Of a stretch of 64,000 nt of DNA, positions 34,888-45,893 are shown in pieces (position 1 is the first letter of the stretch; each line of letters begins with the position of its first letter). Source of the DNA: Codonopsis lanceolata (taxonomy: Eukaryota; Streptophyta; Magnoliopsida; Asterales; Campanulaceae); assembly GCA_013146195.2 (NCBI GenBank), contig CM028377.1, forward strand, positions 186,001 to 250,000, read 5' to 3'. The notes under the pieces are model-generated. The model did no database searches and was not told the origin of the DNA. It saw only the letters and a program-made list of their open reading frames with translations. The translations under genes and the position numbers were made by a program.

Positions 34888-36566
34888 TGTGAGGTTCAGG
34901 GGGCGACCAGCCGCGCAGCCCTTGGTTAGGGGGTGCGTGCGGATGCGGGACACCACTACTCGTTCCACCCTCCCTTGTTTAGGGAAGAGCGAAATCAAAG
35001 TGCGAGAGAGGAGTGTTGTCTATATTAGCACGTTGGAATGTGCCTCGGTTACAGTGGATTTTGTATCCAAAATGGGAACTAATGGTTTCCCATAAGTTAT
35101 CCCTTATTTGGGGATACCGGGATATGTAATGCATTACCCTTCCATTCCCATTCTCCTGTTTTCTTTAGGGAAGCGGAGAAGTGCAAGAAAGGATATTGCG
35201 GCGCCCCCATGGATTTATTGAAAATAGCCTTATGGCCCATTCGGATCACTGGGGAGCTATGGGTTTCGCGTCAAGTTATCCCTTGTTTAGGGGATACGGG
35301 ATATGGGAATGCATCACCTCCATTCCGTATCTCCTCTTTTTGGAGAGCGAGGAAAATGCAAAGAGGTGTTGCGAGGCCTTGGATCGAAAGTTTTAGAGTC
35401 GCCATCTTTATTTTAAGGCAAAATAAAGAAAAACCAGAAAAAGAAAAACGAGATTTTAAAAGCGGGTTCGGAGGCTAAGTTACGAGTTGGGAAGGTGCTA
35501 GGCACCCAACTCGCCCTTTCGGTCTCAAAAGCGTTTTTGGTGAAGTATGCTTATTGTTATATTTATCTAGCAAATAAATAAGGTATTATAATGACAAGGA
35601 AATTTAAAAAAATACATTCGTGGCCACATTATTCTGGACTCGCGGCCTCCTTCCAATAATTACAGACATATTTAAGAATATTTGGCCATTATAACGGCTC
35701 TTTTATATAATATTTCCTAATCTAATCAAGGCGCTGCGGCTTATATTGGCACATTGAGCCGGATTTAAATAACAACTTTTGAAAAATAAATAAAAGGCAG
35801 AAAATACAAATAAAATAAAATACGCTCTTAAAGGTATTACCTTTTAGGCGCGGTGTCTTTCTCGTCGCCCGGGGAGAGGGAGTCTTTTTGTTTTGAATTG
35901 GGCGAGAATGGCTTGATTTACGAGATTTGAGCTTATCAACTCGGGCGGAGTGACGGCTTATTTGGGTAGGTTTGGCCTTTTTAGTTGGGCGGAACCTAGA
36001 CTTAGTTTTTTGACTTTTTAGCTCGTTACTCGGGCAAAGTAATGGCTTACTTTGGGATTTTTGGACTGGGGAAGTGAGGTGGATACCTAACAACTAGGCT
36101 AGGGATCACTTATAACCTATGAGTTTTTGATTTGGCAGAGTTTGGGCCGGGGTTTGGAGACTATAGGGGCTTCCACTCACCTATCTCGCACCTCTCGTAC
36201 TATTGATATCGAAGGAAAGCGAGCGAGCCGCTGCGATCTAAAATCGCGGAGGAGGAATGAGCAACGCAAATGAGAGGCGGGACCCTCTATTTATCTGAGG
36301 GCCGGCGTGGAATATGAGTTTTTCTCCGTGCATCAATGAGTTGTACTCTGTGCTTCAAAACTTGTACCATCTGATCTCTGAGACAACGCACAGTGCTGTG
36401 CATGGTGCGGCACCATGCCCCTTTAAAACTTTGAGAATTTTGCACTTTACCCCCCTGCAGTTCACTGTTTCGCGCATCCTGCTTTTCCTTTCGCATTTTT
36501 GACTCACGCAACTTGACATTTGTTAAGTTTTAACGATTCTTGATATTTTATGTCGGTCACAAACCA
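34888..36566 (-). mobile_element. Second Tat-like LTR copy, truncated
   Basis: Colinear with 12836-14671 from TGTGAGGTTC to TATTTTATGTCGGTCACA, lacking the last 30 or so bases that would be the LTR start on its own strand. It differs by many one- and two-base losses. The stem CGAGTTGGG/CCCAACTCG is kept (35483-35513). The TATA box is altered. Confidence 0.8.
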
Positions 36567-37458
36567 ATACAATTTCTATTGCTTTCAAAATTTTCTTAAT
36601 TTTCCTACAATTATCTTGCTATTTGCAGATTAAGAATTAAGTGGAAGATATCAAGAATCATGGAATCTACTACGAATCAATGTATTGATTTAGATGGAGA
36701 TCAATTGGAAACTAATAAGAGTAATACTAATGACGAATAATGTATTGATTTATGGTATGTTAGTTTACCAATTTCTTAAATCATATTCATTATCTACTAT
36801 TCTACTTATGTTTTACTTTGATATAAATATCTTATTATATGTAGGTAAAGGTGATGATGAAGATGCAAATGTCCAAAAGTCCCCATCGAAAGCATTCGCG
36901 TCAAATATGGTTGAAATTATTGATGAAGACAACGTAGATAATTTTGATGATGACATGGTGATTTCCTAATTGGTGATTTGGTATTTTGGTGGATGAAATT
37001 TGAAACTTGTTATTTATATTTAGTATTTGAAGTATTTTGAATTTGATGGATATGTAATTTAAATTGTTATTTAGTATTTTAAGTATTTTGAATTTAATGG
37101 ATTATGGATACGTAATTTATTAATTTTGTTATTTTGTTATTTACTTATTTAGTATTTTAAGTATTTTGAATATATTAATAAATTTATGGATATGTAATTT
37201 ATGGATATGTTATTTTGTTATTTACTTATACGTAATTTATGGATATGTAATTTTTTTATTTGAAGTATTATGAATTTAATGGTTTATTTGTCGAAAATTC
37301 AAATAATTGATAATAAATAAATAAATTTTTAAATAAACAATTTTTTTGCGGGCTAGCCCGTTTTGCCCGTGGCCCTACGCGGGGCGGGTTGGACTGTGAA
37401 ATGGGGCTTTTCAGGCCCGTGGGAAAACCCGCCCCGCAGGCCTGTTTTGACAGCTCTA
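36567..37458 (+). mobile_element. Right part of a hAT-type element
   Basis: Ends at 37458 with a GGGCCCGTGG- and CGGG-rich subterminal region and the terminus TTTTGACAGCTCTA, the usual end of Ac-like hAT elements. No matching left end or 8-bp duplication was found. Inside, an intron-like stretch ending in TTTGCAG (about 36629) precedes MESTTNQCIDLDGDQ. After a second intron (GTATG...TATGTAG, 36757-36844) comes a short acidic tail ending IDEDNVDNFDDDMVIS. This would fit the two ends of a hAT transposase gene fused by an internal deletion, but no catalytic domain is present. Confidence 0.55.
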
Positions 37459-37740
37459 GATACCCCAGGGCGATCTCAAGCCACTGAGAATCTCGTTTCA
37501 AACCTCTGTCGTTACGTTAAAACGACATGTTTAAAAACGTAAGCGTTTGGAATACGCTTGACCTCGCCGTGGAATTTAAAAAAATATATACAGAGTCGTC
37601 ACCTCTATTTTAACGTTAAATATAGAAAAACCAAAAAAATACTAAAAATGTGGGTCTAGGGGCTAAGTTGCGAGTTGGGAAAGGGTTACACACCCAACTC
37701 GCCATTTCGGTCTCACATGTGGGTAACGCAAACATGCTTG
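37459..37740 (-). repeat. Tat-like LTR fragment, third copy
   Basis: Contains GAGTCGTCACCTCTATTTTAA, GGGGCTAAGTTGCGAG and the CGAGTTGGG/CCCAACTCG stem (37671-37701), as at 13390-13510 and 35395-35515, but is clearly more distant in the loop and flanks. Confidence 0.6.
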
Positions 37741-39115
37741 ATTTATTTTTAGGCTTAAATAACAATTTGACCATTCTACTTTCCAACTTTTTTGTTAACT
37801 TCATTGTATTTTTTTTTCTCAATTTAACCACTGTACTATTTCTTGAGATTTGATAAGAACACTCAAGTCATTTCCATTAGTTATCTTGGAGTGAAATCTA
37901 TAAAAAGACTAAAATGCCCCCTCACTGGAACATAATGTGAACGTGGATTGGAGCACCCTTCTCTTCCTCATTAATAATCCTCTTTTTTGAACTAACCCTC
38001 AGTGAATGAGAAATCCCTTCAATTCCTCCACACTTGCACAACTCTTCCTTGCCATCAATGGTCCCCCACCCCTCTTCTAACCAGCATTCGCAGACTTACT
38101 CCCTCCCGATTTCGCCCCTAATCCCATACAATTTCGAAGAACTCTTCAATGGTGGCGTAGCAGACTTCTCCATCAAAGGTGGAAGTGCACTAATCGACTT
38201 CATGTTCTCTTCCCTGAAGGGAGCTAAGAAATCAAGAATAGATTGAGTCAAAACAGACGACCCTTGTTGCGTTTATAACAACTCGATTTATAAAAATAAC
38301 GTTTTAAAATAGTTTCTCAAACGTATTTACAAGAAAAAAAATATGCGTTTTAAAAAAGTTACATTTTAAAACTTTATGACTTGGGTGCGCTGGGACAACA
38401 TGAGAGAGAGAAAGAGATCAACCCAAACTCATGATAATGATCCAGAAAATCTATACTATATTATATTAAAGTTGGGGAGGACAATTCTAATAGTGACATA
38501 TCGCGTAACTTTTGATATTGTTGAATCATCAAACCTTCATATCACTTGATCGACTAGAAACTTTACATTTTCTAGCCATTAACTAAAAATAATAAGTAAT
38601 AATAGTTAATATGATATTGTGATATTAATTATTTACTATTAATATTTTATATTGTTAATAATAATATAAATCTTATATAGAAAGATTTTTACTACCAACC
38701 TCATTTTTTAACCAATATAAGATAATATTATTATATTGATATTTGGTGAGTATTTTAATCTAATGACTCACTTCTAACACCATACTTTAAGTTTTGATAT
38801 CTTATTCATCCAAAACTCAATTTAGACAAATAAATATATCATTTTGATGCTCTCAACAAGTGGAAAACATTTGCACAATTACATTTGTTAACAAAAAAAT
38901 GACACAAAAAAATTCATGCCTCAAGTTGCAAAAAAAATATTCACTAAACACACTAACTTTTCAACAAGTATTAGGTGAGTACTTTAATGATTTCTAAAAT
39001 CAACATTAATTTATAACAAATGTAAGATGCATCTCTATTATAATTACCAATAAAAGTAATGTAACAAACATTAGTTGAAATTTGATGTTCGTTTAAAAAG
39101 TATTTACATAAATGA
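37741..39115. other. Mostly unassigned; small frame and MITE scrap
   Basis: The frame 38034-38246 encodes 70 residues (FNGGVADFSIKGGSALIDF in the middle) with no family I recognise; it may be a captured exon or chance. At about 38265-38395, AACGTTTTAAAATAGTTT and GCGTTTTAAAAAAG resemble the Tourist MITEs at 45585 and 54586. At 38450, TCTATACTATATTATATT resembles a Helitron 5' end. Confidence 0.3.
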
Positions 39116-39124
39116 TTTCTACAA

Positions 39125-39256
39125 GAGTGAAGCTAACCACACCCCAATTTCTTATCTTTGCACCCCAAGTATTGCATTGAAATGTTGTACTCTACGATGT
39201 ACAATGCAGTACATGGGGTGTAAAGATAGAAAATTGGGGTGTTGTTAGCTTCACTC
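39125..39256. mobile_element. 132-bp MULE-type MITE
   Basis: Terminal inverted repeats of about 43 bp (left GAGTGAAGCTAACCACACCC; right its near-complement) flank a short core. Perfect 9-bp duplications TTTCTACAA lie at 39116-39124 and 39257-39265, as made by Mutator-like transposases. The transcript would fold into one hairpin. Confidence 0.9.
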
Positions 39257-39840
39257 TTTCTACAAAATTAACAAAAGAAAATATATGCTTATAATTGTTA
39301 GAAGTTGATGTTAACTTTAAAAGTTCTTATTCAAAATCTTATTACGAAGAGAACTCGAACCACGGCTTTTAACTAGTTTTCAATAAAAGTCTAAATTCAG
39401 CTCGGACGTCATAAAGAATCTACCAACTCAGGTGAGGAGTCAGGTTCTTTGTCAGTAATATAGTGTGTGGGGTTCAGTGAAAAAACGAGCTGATTTTGGG
39501 AAGAAGCTTCAGACGGTACGAACTCCACCTTTGCCGAAAGCCTTAGAAGACGAAGGCAGACGACAGAAGCGATAAAAGGACGCAACCAACTTAAGTGGGA
39601 TTACAGTCAGGAGATTCACTTTGCCTTACAGGTTGAAAAAATATAAACACTTTCCCGGAAATTGCCTTACAGGAGATTCATTCGAAATGTAGTTCAGTTT
39701 TGGTTTTTCTTCTCTTATTTTTGTTTGATTTCGAGAACATTGTAGGGTTTGCATGATGGATATATATAAGTAATGAGAATAGCCAACTTGAACCATGAAA
39801 TGCTATTTGTAGATAGGATTAATAAAAAGACAACAATTGC

Positions 39841-40782
39841 TGAAACAGTTACTAATGATGTATCTAAGGATATATCATTTCATGAGTTATCAATCGTAAA
39901 CAACAACGGAATAAATAATAAATGAATCAAACATAGTGATACCAAACTATAATTTATCTCTACAAGTAAAACACTTGTAGATGATGTTTCATGACAAAAC
40001 TTCCACTAGATTAAAAGATTGCAATTGTTTATCAGGCCGGGCCCTGAGTTTCGAGAGGTCCATGGTCAAAAAAAAGGGGGGACAACTTTTAAAAAAATGA
40101 AATCATTTTCAGTATTAGGAAAAAGAAATTAAAAAGTTTATAGCAAGAATTAAAACAAGTAACAACTCTAGATTTGAACCTGAGACCTCTAGCTTATGTC
40201 ATAGGCATCTTAACCATCGAGTTAAAATCAATTGTAAATCTTTTTGACACTATAATATATACACTAAATATAAGGTAGTACCCAAACATTTGGGGCCTAT
40301 GGCGGTAGCCCCTCCAGCCACCCCCAGGGCCAGTCCCATTATTTACAATATGAAAACAAATAATTTAGAGAGTGGAAATCATTACGAAAATTCCTAAGCG
40401 AGTAGTTGAGTCTAAACTATGCTTAACGTCCATGAATACACCAGTCATTCATGATAAGGCAATATATGAAAACTGATGAAGAAAGCAGCGAAACGGATGA
40501 GCCTTCTGATGATGAATCATTCAATGACTCACATGTTTCCTGACTGCTAAAACTTCTCATTTTAATTCTTTGCTTGGTTCATTTCGTTCAAGATTAGGAA
40601 GAGTTATTTTGAGATTAAATCTATGATTCCTATAAATTAGAGATATCCCAAAAAGAGTTTTTAATAAGTTAACAACTAATCAACCTACCAAGGAAGGAAA
40701 GGTAATAACAATCTATACTCCTAAAAGATATGACACGACATAGATGAAAATAATAAACCCGTAGGAGAATTTTATTCCAACA
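39841..40782 (-). mobile_element. Copia-like LTR with a nested hAT MITE
   Basis: On the minus strand the LTR starts TGTTGGAATAAAATTC and ends AACTGTTTCA. The polypurine-like GAAATGGGAAGAT abuts its start, as for a 3' LTR. It holds the same stem-loop arms TCTACAAG/CTTGTAGA (39959-39981) as the other Copia LTRs here. A 306-bp MITE is inserted at 40033. The rest of the element is not recognised, although 40783-41030 may be its 3' internal region. Confidence 0.5.
40033..40338. mobile_element. hAT-type MITE in the LTR
   Basis: Ends are GGCCGGGCCCTGAG and, on the opposite strand, GGGACTGGCCCTGGG. Flanks TTGTTTAT and TTATTTAC agree at 6 of 8 positions, both differences being transitions. Interior non-coding. 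Confidence 0.5.
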
Positions 40783-41589
40783 ATCTTCCCATTTCTTATT
40801 ACCTTTTTGACCAAAACTTCCTAGCAATTACCTAGAAAGGCAATAACAACATGTGTTCTAAATGAAATAAAGCACGGCCAAAGTGGGAGAAATAACCCAC
40901 AGTTATTTTTCACCCCAACAAACCAGTTCAAAATGATCTGTCGGATGATCTTTATTTGGATCACTGGTTCAATGAGCTCGGAGCTGATGATATCCAGAAT
41001 GACAATAATCCAACTGGGTAACATTCCTTAATTTCATTTGCTGAAAACATTCTTTTTTTTTTCTTTCTAATTCTCGTTTTCTATATGTGTGTTTGTGTGT
41101 CTGATGCAGGAATGCATGTGGGGTGATGATATATAATTCTATTCTTTTTTGAGTATCTGATGTCAAAGTATTTTTTATATATAGTATCTAATTTGTTTCG
41201 TAAATTTTTATACAAAGATTTGGGGTAATGTTTAATTTATTTATTCCGACGCTAATTTTTTTCTATTTTAATGCCCACTTTTATTGATATTTAGTGAAAG
41301 TGTTTAATTTATTCATTTCGATACCAATTTTATCCATTTCGATGCCCAATTATGTTGATATTTGACGGCAGTGTTCAATTTTGTCCATTTCAATGTCCAA
41401 TTTTGTTGATATTTGGTGACAGTATTTAATTTATCAATTCTGACGCTAATTTATTCGTTCAAACTAGAGCTCTATTTTATTTTATTTTTACATGTTTATG
41501 GTTGGGCCCCTATTTTTTAAGTTCGCTTATGACCCAAAATCCACAGCTTTGGGCTTTTGTTAGTTTTGACCCCTTAAGTTAAGAAACTT
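40783..41589. other. Unassigned
   Basis: No gene. At 41220-41450 a phrase like ATTTTGTTGATATTTGGTGACAGT recurs about three times, a degenerate tandem repeat of roughly 65-70 bp. Confidence 0.4.
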
Positions 41590-41832
41590 ATAAACAATCC
41601 CTAAATTCATAACTTATTTAAATGTTTGTATATATTTAATTTTAGTTGATTTTACAAATTTACACAGTGCAGTTAATGTGTTTGATATCGTCAGTTTTTT
41701 TTATGTATTTTGCAAATTTACATTAAAAAAATCGAAAACTACTGTAATTATGTCTTAATTTATAGGCCTCGCCTATGGCCCGACAAGTCCCCTAGGCGCT
41801 AGTCTGCTGCCTAGCGATTTTTAGAATCATGA
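41590..41832 (-). mobile_element. Fragment of the GTTCTAAAA hAT MITE family
   Basis: On the minus strand it starts CATGATTCTAAAAATCGCTAGGC and goes on with GACTAGCGCCTAGGGGACT and an AT-rich part. This matches the left halves of the elements at 51284 and 51617. The other end is not found. Confidence 0.6.
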
Positions 41833-43527
41833 CAAAAAATGACGCAGATGGCCAGTTGTAGTAGTTTAACTACTCTTGTGTGTAGATGCCCAAATCGAAG
41901 GAAACGATGTCCAAATCTGAGGCAACGATTCATAAATTAGATTTTCCTACAAGTGATTTTTTCGGCATCTCTAAGTCTCTCTCCCGACGTCAATCCAGAT
42001 CTGATCATGGCTACGAGGTTAGTGGCAGAAAGGCATGTAGTGATATCCAACGAATAGCTAAGGTTTGTTGGAGGGGTTCATGATGAACTTTCACTCAAAC
42101 CACATTAATGGATTCCGGTCTTCGTCAAATTGAACATTTGAACAATGATTGATTGAATCAATTAATTTGCACAGGAGGGGACCATACCCAAATACTCTGC
42201 TTAGTATTACATATTCATTGATGAGCCATTGCAAGCTAAGAAATGATAGGAGAAGAAAGGACACAAGGAGAAGGGCATTTAAAGAGGAAAATAACGAAAA
42301 TTGACTTATATGATTGGAAAAAAAAAACAGGGTACTTTAACGGTTATATTTATAGTAAATGATACAGACCCGTAATTATTCCTTACTATTATGACCCAAC
42401 TTTGGACTTTACCGCACAACCAAAGATAGACCCAAAATAAATTAAGGTCAACCCAAAACAAAATACCATATTAATTGATATGAATAATATTTTTATTCAA
42501 AATTTGGGTATATATTACATGTTGTAAGTTGGTTGGTGAAATTGATTATCTACAAATTACCATGATTATTTTTATAATTTTCCCTATATTTTTTAATACA
42601 TAATTTAGGTGGTACCTAGGGGTGACAATTGAGTATTACCAGTTAATTTGGATAAAACAATTATCAATCCAATATAGTTAATTGGTAGTTTTGGACATTA
42701 TCCAATAACACTCATTAACCTTAATGGGTTTTATTGGATAAGATCCAATTTTATCCATTAATAAATGAATATTATTCGGATAATACCCAATAAGGAACAT
42801 CATTTCTTGTTTTGAGTATTACTTACCTACTTATATTACGATTCACTAAGCAAAACATACACACACAAACCCACCCAAACACACACACGCCAAAAACACA
42901 CACATGCACACACCCACATACAGACACACAATGATAAGTTAATAACTTAATATTCATAAATCATAATATTTTCAGCAACTTTTCACATTTAATAAAAAAT
43001 TCATGGGTCATACGTTCAACAACAACCGAGATATTCTCTTAATTTTAACATTTATCTTTTCTTTCCTTTTTTTTTACTCCTCAAATAAAAAGTGGCATTT
43101 GCAATGCGACACTATTTTTATCACCTAATATATATAAAGTTGTCAAAAATTTATAATAGTATTCATAGTTGTGAGATAGAAAATATACGTGTTTATTGAT
43201 TTGACACTAATAAATGATTATGTAAAAGTAATAAAAAAATAAAAAAAAAGTCAAATACCTTATTAAAAAATTAAATACTTATATTCATTATAATTATAAA
43301 TTATAAATAACAAACAAATATTCTTAATCTAACAAATACGTTCATAATAATCAATAATTTTTATGATTACTTGTTTATATTTATATTAACTTTCAAATAA
43401 ATATCAAAAAGTGGTCCAGCCTAGTGGTTACAAGCTTTGTTATAAGGCAACTTAATTCAAGTTTGAATCTTGTTAACAATAAGTTATGTATCTAATTATT
43501 ATTATTTTTAAGTAAAGAGCATACAGT
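41833..43527. other. Unassigned, with CA-rich tract
   Basis: No supported gene; the 65-residue frame at 41886 has no known domain. A (CA)-rich imperfect microsatellite lies at about 42855-42930. The stretch 42610-42830 with alternating TTATCCAATAA/TTATTGGATAA words resembles a hAT-derived repeat but I could not define ends. Confidence 0.35.
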
Positions 43528-43885
43528 GGTGATGGTCGGCGAAGGTTGCTGGTGATGGCGGGCAATGGCGATTGCCGGAGGTGGGATGTGATGGTCGGCG
43601 GAGGTGGTGGCGATGGATGGCAGTGGCGGTTGTTGGAGGTTGGTGGTGATGGTCAGCAGAGGTTGCTGGTGGCGACGGGCAGTGGCGATTGCCGGAGGTG
43701 GGATGTGATGGTCGGCGGAGGTGGCGGCGATGTATGGCATTGCCGGTTGTTGGAGGTTGCTGGTGGCGGCGGGCAGTGGCGATTACCGGAGGTGGGATGT
43801 GATGGTTGGCGGAGGTGGCGGCGATGGATGGCAGTGTCGGTTGTTGGAGGTTGGTAGTGATGGTCGACAGAGGTTGCCGGTGGAT
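43528..43885. repeat. GC-rich minisatellite, period about 117 bp
   Basis: Three units plus a partial one start with GGTGATGGTCGGC, GGTGATGGTCAGC, GGTGGCGGCGGG and AGTGATGGTCGAC (about 43528, 43645, 43762, 43857). Each contains GGAGGTGGGATGTGATGGT. The array leaves frames open on both strands, which is an effect of its composition. A related short patch is at 49575-49640. Confidence 0.85.
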
Positions 43886-43889
43886 ATAT

Positions 43890-44506
43890 TGATGTGGCAA
43901 ATTCCTCAGCTTGGGCCGTCTATGCTTTGGGTAGGATATTTGGGCTTGAACCTGCTTCCTTGAACCTGACTGAGAACAAAGAAAACCTGAGTGGAAGTGA
44001 AAGGCCGGGCCTCGCGAAACCCCTCCGACATGAGAGTAAGTATCATGTGTAAGACAGAATATCAGAGCTCAAGGAAGAAGGTGAGTGTATGAAATGCGTG
44101 TACCTTGTTATGACTTGCAGAGGAGTACTTATAGGGCCCTTTGGGGCTGAATTCGACCAGGAACAGATAAGGCAAGTGTCCTGCCCACATATGATAACCT
44201 TTGACTATGTCTTGGCAGACAAGCTATTGGTTTTTTTCTGCTCGATATTGGTCCACGCGGGCAGGGCCCTGCCCGTCTATGTGATAGATGCTGGATTGGA
44301 GCTGACATAAGTCACGGGCATGGCTCCTGGTCGGATAGACAAGGCCAGTGTCCGGCCAGGTTTGGACGGGAGTTTCTATGCTCGCTGCTCGATGGCTCCC
44401 TTGTCTTGCTCGCTAGGCCTGGAGGCCTTATAGAGATTATGCTTGTGACCGGCACGTGTGGATAGCTCGTGCCTTGCTCGTGACCAAGTTTGGACCGGGT
44501 ATATCA
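43890..44506 (-). mobile_element. 617-bp solo LTR
   Basis: Ends TGATGTGGCAAATTCC and GGGTATATCA, with perfect 5-bp flanks TATAT at 43885-43889 and 44507-44511. A CCTATAAGT box on the minus strand at 44127-44135 suggests a minus-strand promoter. GCAGGGCCCTGCCCG in it is a strong small palindrome. GC-richer than its neighbours. No primer site or pol beside it. The gypsy type is uncertain. Confidence 0.65.
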
Positions 44507-44511
44507 TATAT

Positions 44512-45584
44512 GAATGTAGCTTAAGTTGTTACATATACATATGATTAGGTATATGAATGCAGCTTTCATAGGTTTGTGGTGCTTGGATGATTTTTAATTT
44601 TATTTTATTTGGTGTGACAATGTTTTTTCTTTGACTCTAATTAATGTCGGTGTATGTACAAGTTAGATTATCGGTGTATTCCGGTGTATATTTAGCTACT
44701 TCGTTTTCCTTTGTCACAAAACGAATATTACTCTGATCTTAAAAATTAGTTTCCCTTTTCATTGTAGACCATTATAAGAAAGTTACTCCATCTTGTTTGA
44801 CTTTGTTTTTTGTTTTTTTTTGGTCAAAAATGATGATTTTCAAATGTTAAATTTCACATATTTTTCACTATTTTAAAATTATAAAACACGTAATTTGTTT
44901 ATCTTTTATAAGTAGTACAAATATTAACGGGTTAGGTGGGTAAGGTTTTTGACCCCATTTTTTAACTCTTTAAATTAAATGAATGATTTTTTTAGAAAGA
45001 AAATATGAGTTAAGGTGGGTTGACCCGTTTTAACCCGTTTTTTCAACTCATTTCAAATGGTGTGATATTTGAGTTCTAATTGGTTTTGATACGTTTTTCG
45101 TTTCAATCTGACTCGTTCCAGTTCCAACTCACTCAATTACTAAGTCTAATACTCCTAATACTAGAGTATGAAGTTATTAAATTCATAGCCAGCATCTATC
45201 ATGTTGCAACGTTATTGCTATAAGCTACACACCAAAAAAAATTATATGGCCTACTAAAATAATCTACAGGTCAATTTATTTAATTTTTTTTAAACTTATA
45301 TTTGGACAAGATAGTACTCCCTCAATTACGGTCAAAAAGTCCATTATTTTATTTTTGGATGTTTTATTTAAAAAGTGTATTTTTAAAAATTAATATATAA
45401 AAATGTCATTTTTACCTATAAACTACTAAAAGTGTTTTTTTTTTAGTTAGACTTTAAAACAACAATATTCATTCGCATGGCTTTAATAATATGGGAAAAG
45501 GATAGTACGGAAGGAACCAGTTTATTGTAAAAATTCACCAAAATAAGGCCTTATCTTTTACTTAATTTTCCATTTTCTCATTTA
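44512..45584. other. Unassigned, AT-rich
   Basis: No gene. A TATATGAATG(T/C)AGCTT word is repeated at 44507 and 44552. Around 44930-45130 repeated GGGTTGACCCG/TTAACCCG words look like the edge of a hAT-type repeat. Confidence 0.35.
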
Positions 45585-45893
45585 GGCATCGTTTGGTACA
45601 ACGTTTTGAAAATACAGTTTTTTTCTAAACGCATCGTTTTTAAAACACAGCATTTTCAAAACGTAATTTTTTACTTGTAAACATGTTTGAAAAACTATTT
45701 CAAAATGCTATTTTTATAAATAAAATAGTTGTAAACGCAACATATTTTTAAAACGCTCAAAATTGGAGCGTTTTAAAACGTTACACATTTTTAAAACATT
45801 GCGTTTTAAAATGCTGAATTGAAACACTTTTTTAAAAAAAAACGTTACGTTTTTTACCAGCGTTTTAGTCAAAACGCTCCACCACACAAACAC
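45585..45893. mobile_element. Tourist-like (PIF/Harbinger) MITE
   Basis: Left end GGCATCGTTTGGT preceded by TTA; the interior is rich in AAAACG(C/T) and CGTTTT words; the right end is complementary to GTGTTTGTGTGGTGGAGCG. Same family as 54586-54835, inverted and more worn; the right flank is TTG, not TTA. Confidence 0.65.

Noticed and set aside
36567..36700. Left hAT end matching the terminus at 37458
   Set aside because: I could not find TAGAGCTGTCAAAA or a GATACCCC duplication on the left, so the element is described as partial.
38034..38246. Host gene call for the 70-codon frame
   Set aside because: No recognisable domain, introns or promoter; kept only as a remark.
40508..40555. C/D-box-like words (TGATGA ... 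CTGA)
   Set aside because: No terminal stem and no complementary rRNA guide could be seen; likely chance within an LTR.
43492..43963. Overlapping His/Pro/Thr-rich and Gly/Trp-rich frames
   Set aside because: They come from the GC-rich minisatellite read in different phases.
45314..45530. Extra Stowaway-like element (ACTCCCTCAATTACGG)
   Set aside because: Only one end resembles the family; the other end and TA flanks do not fit.
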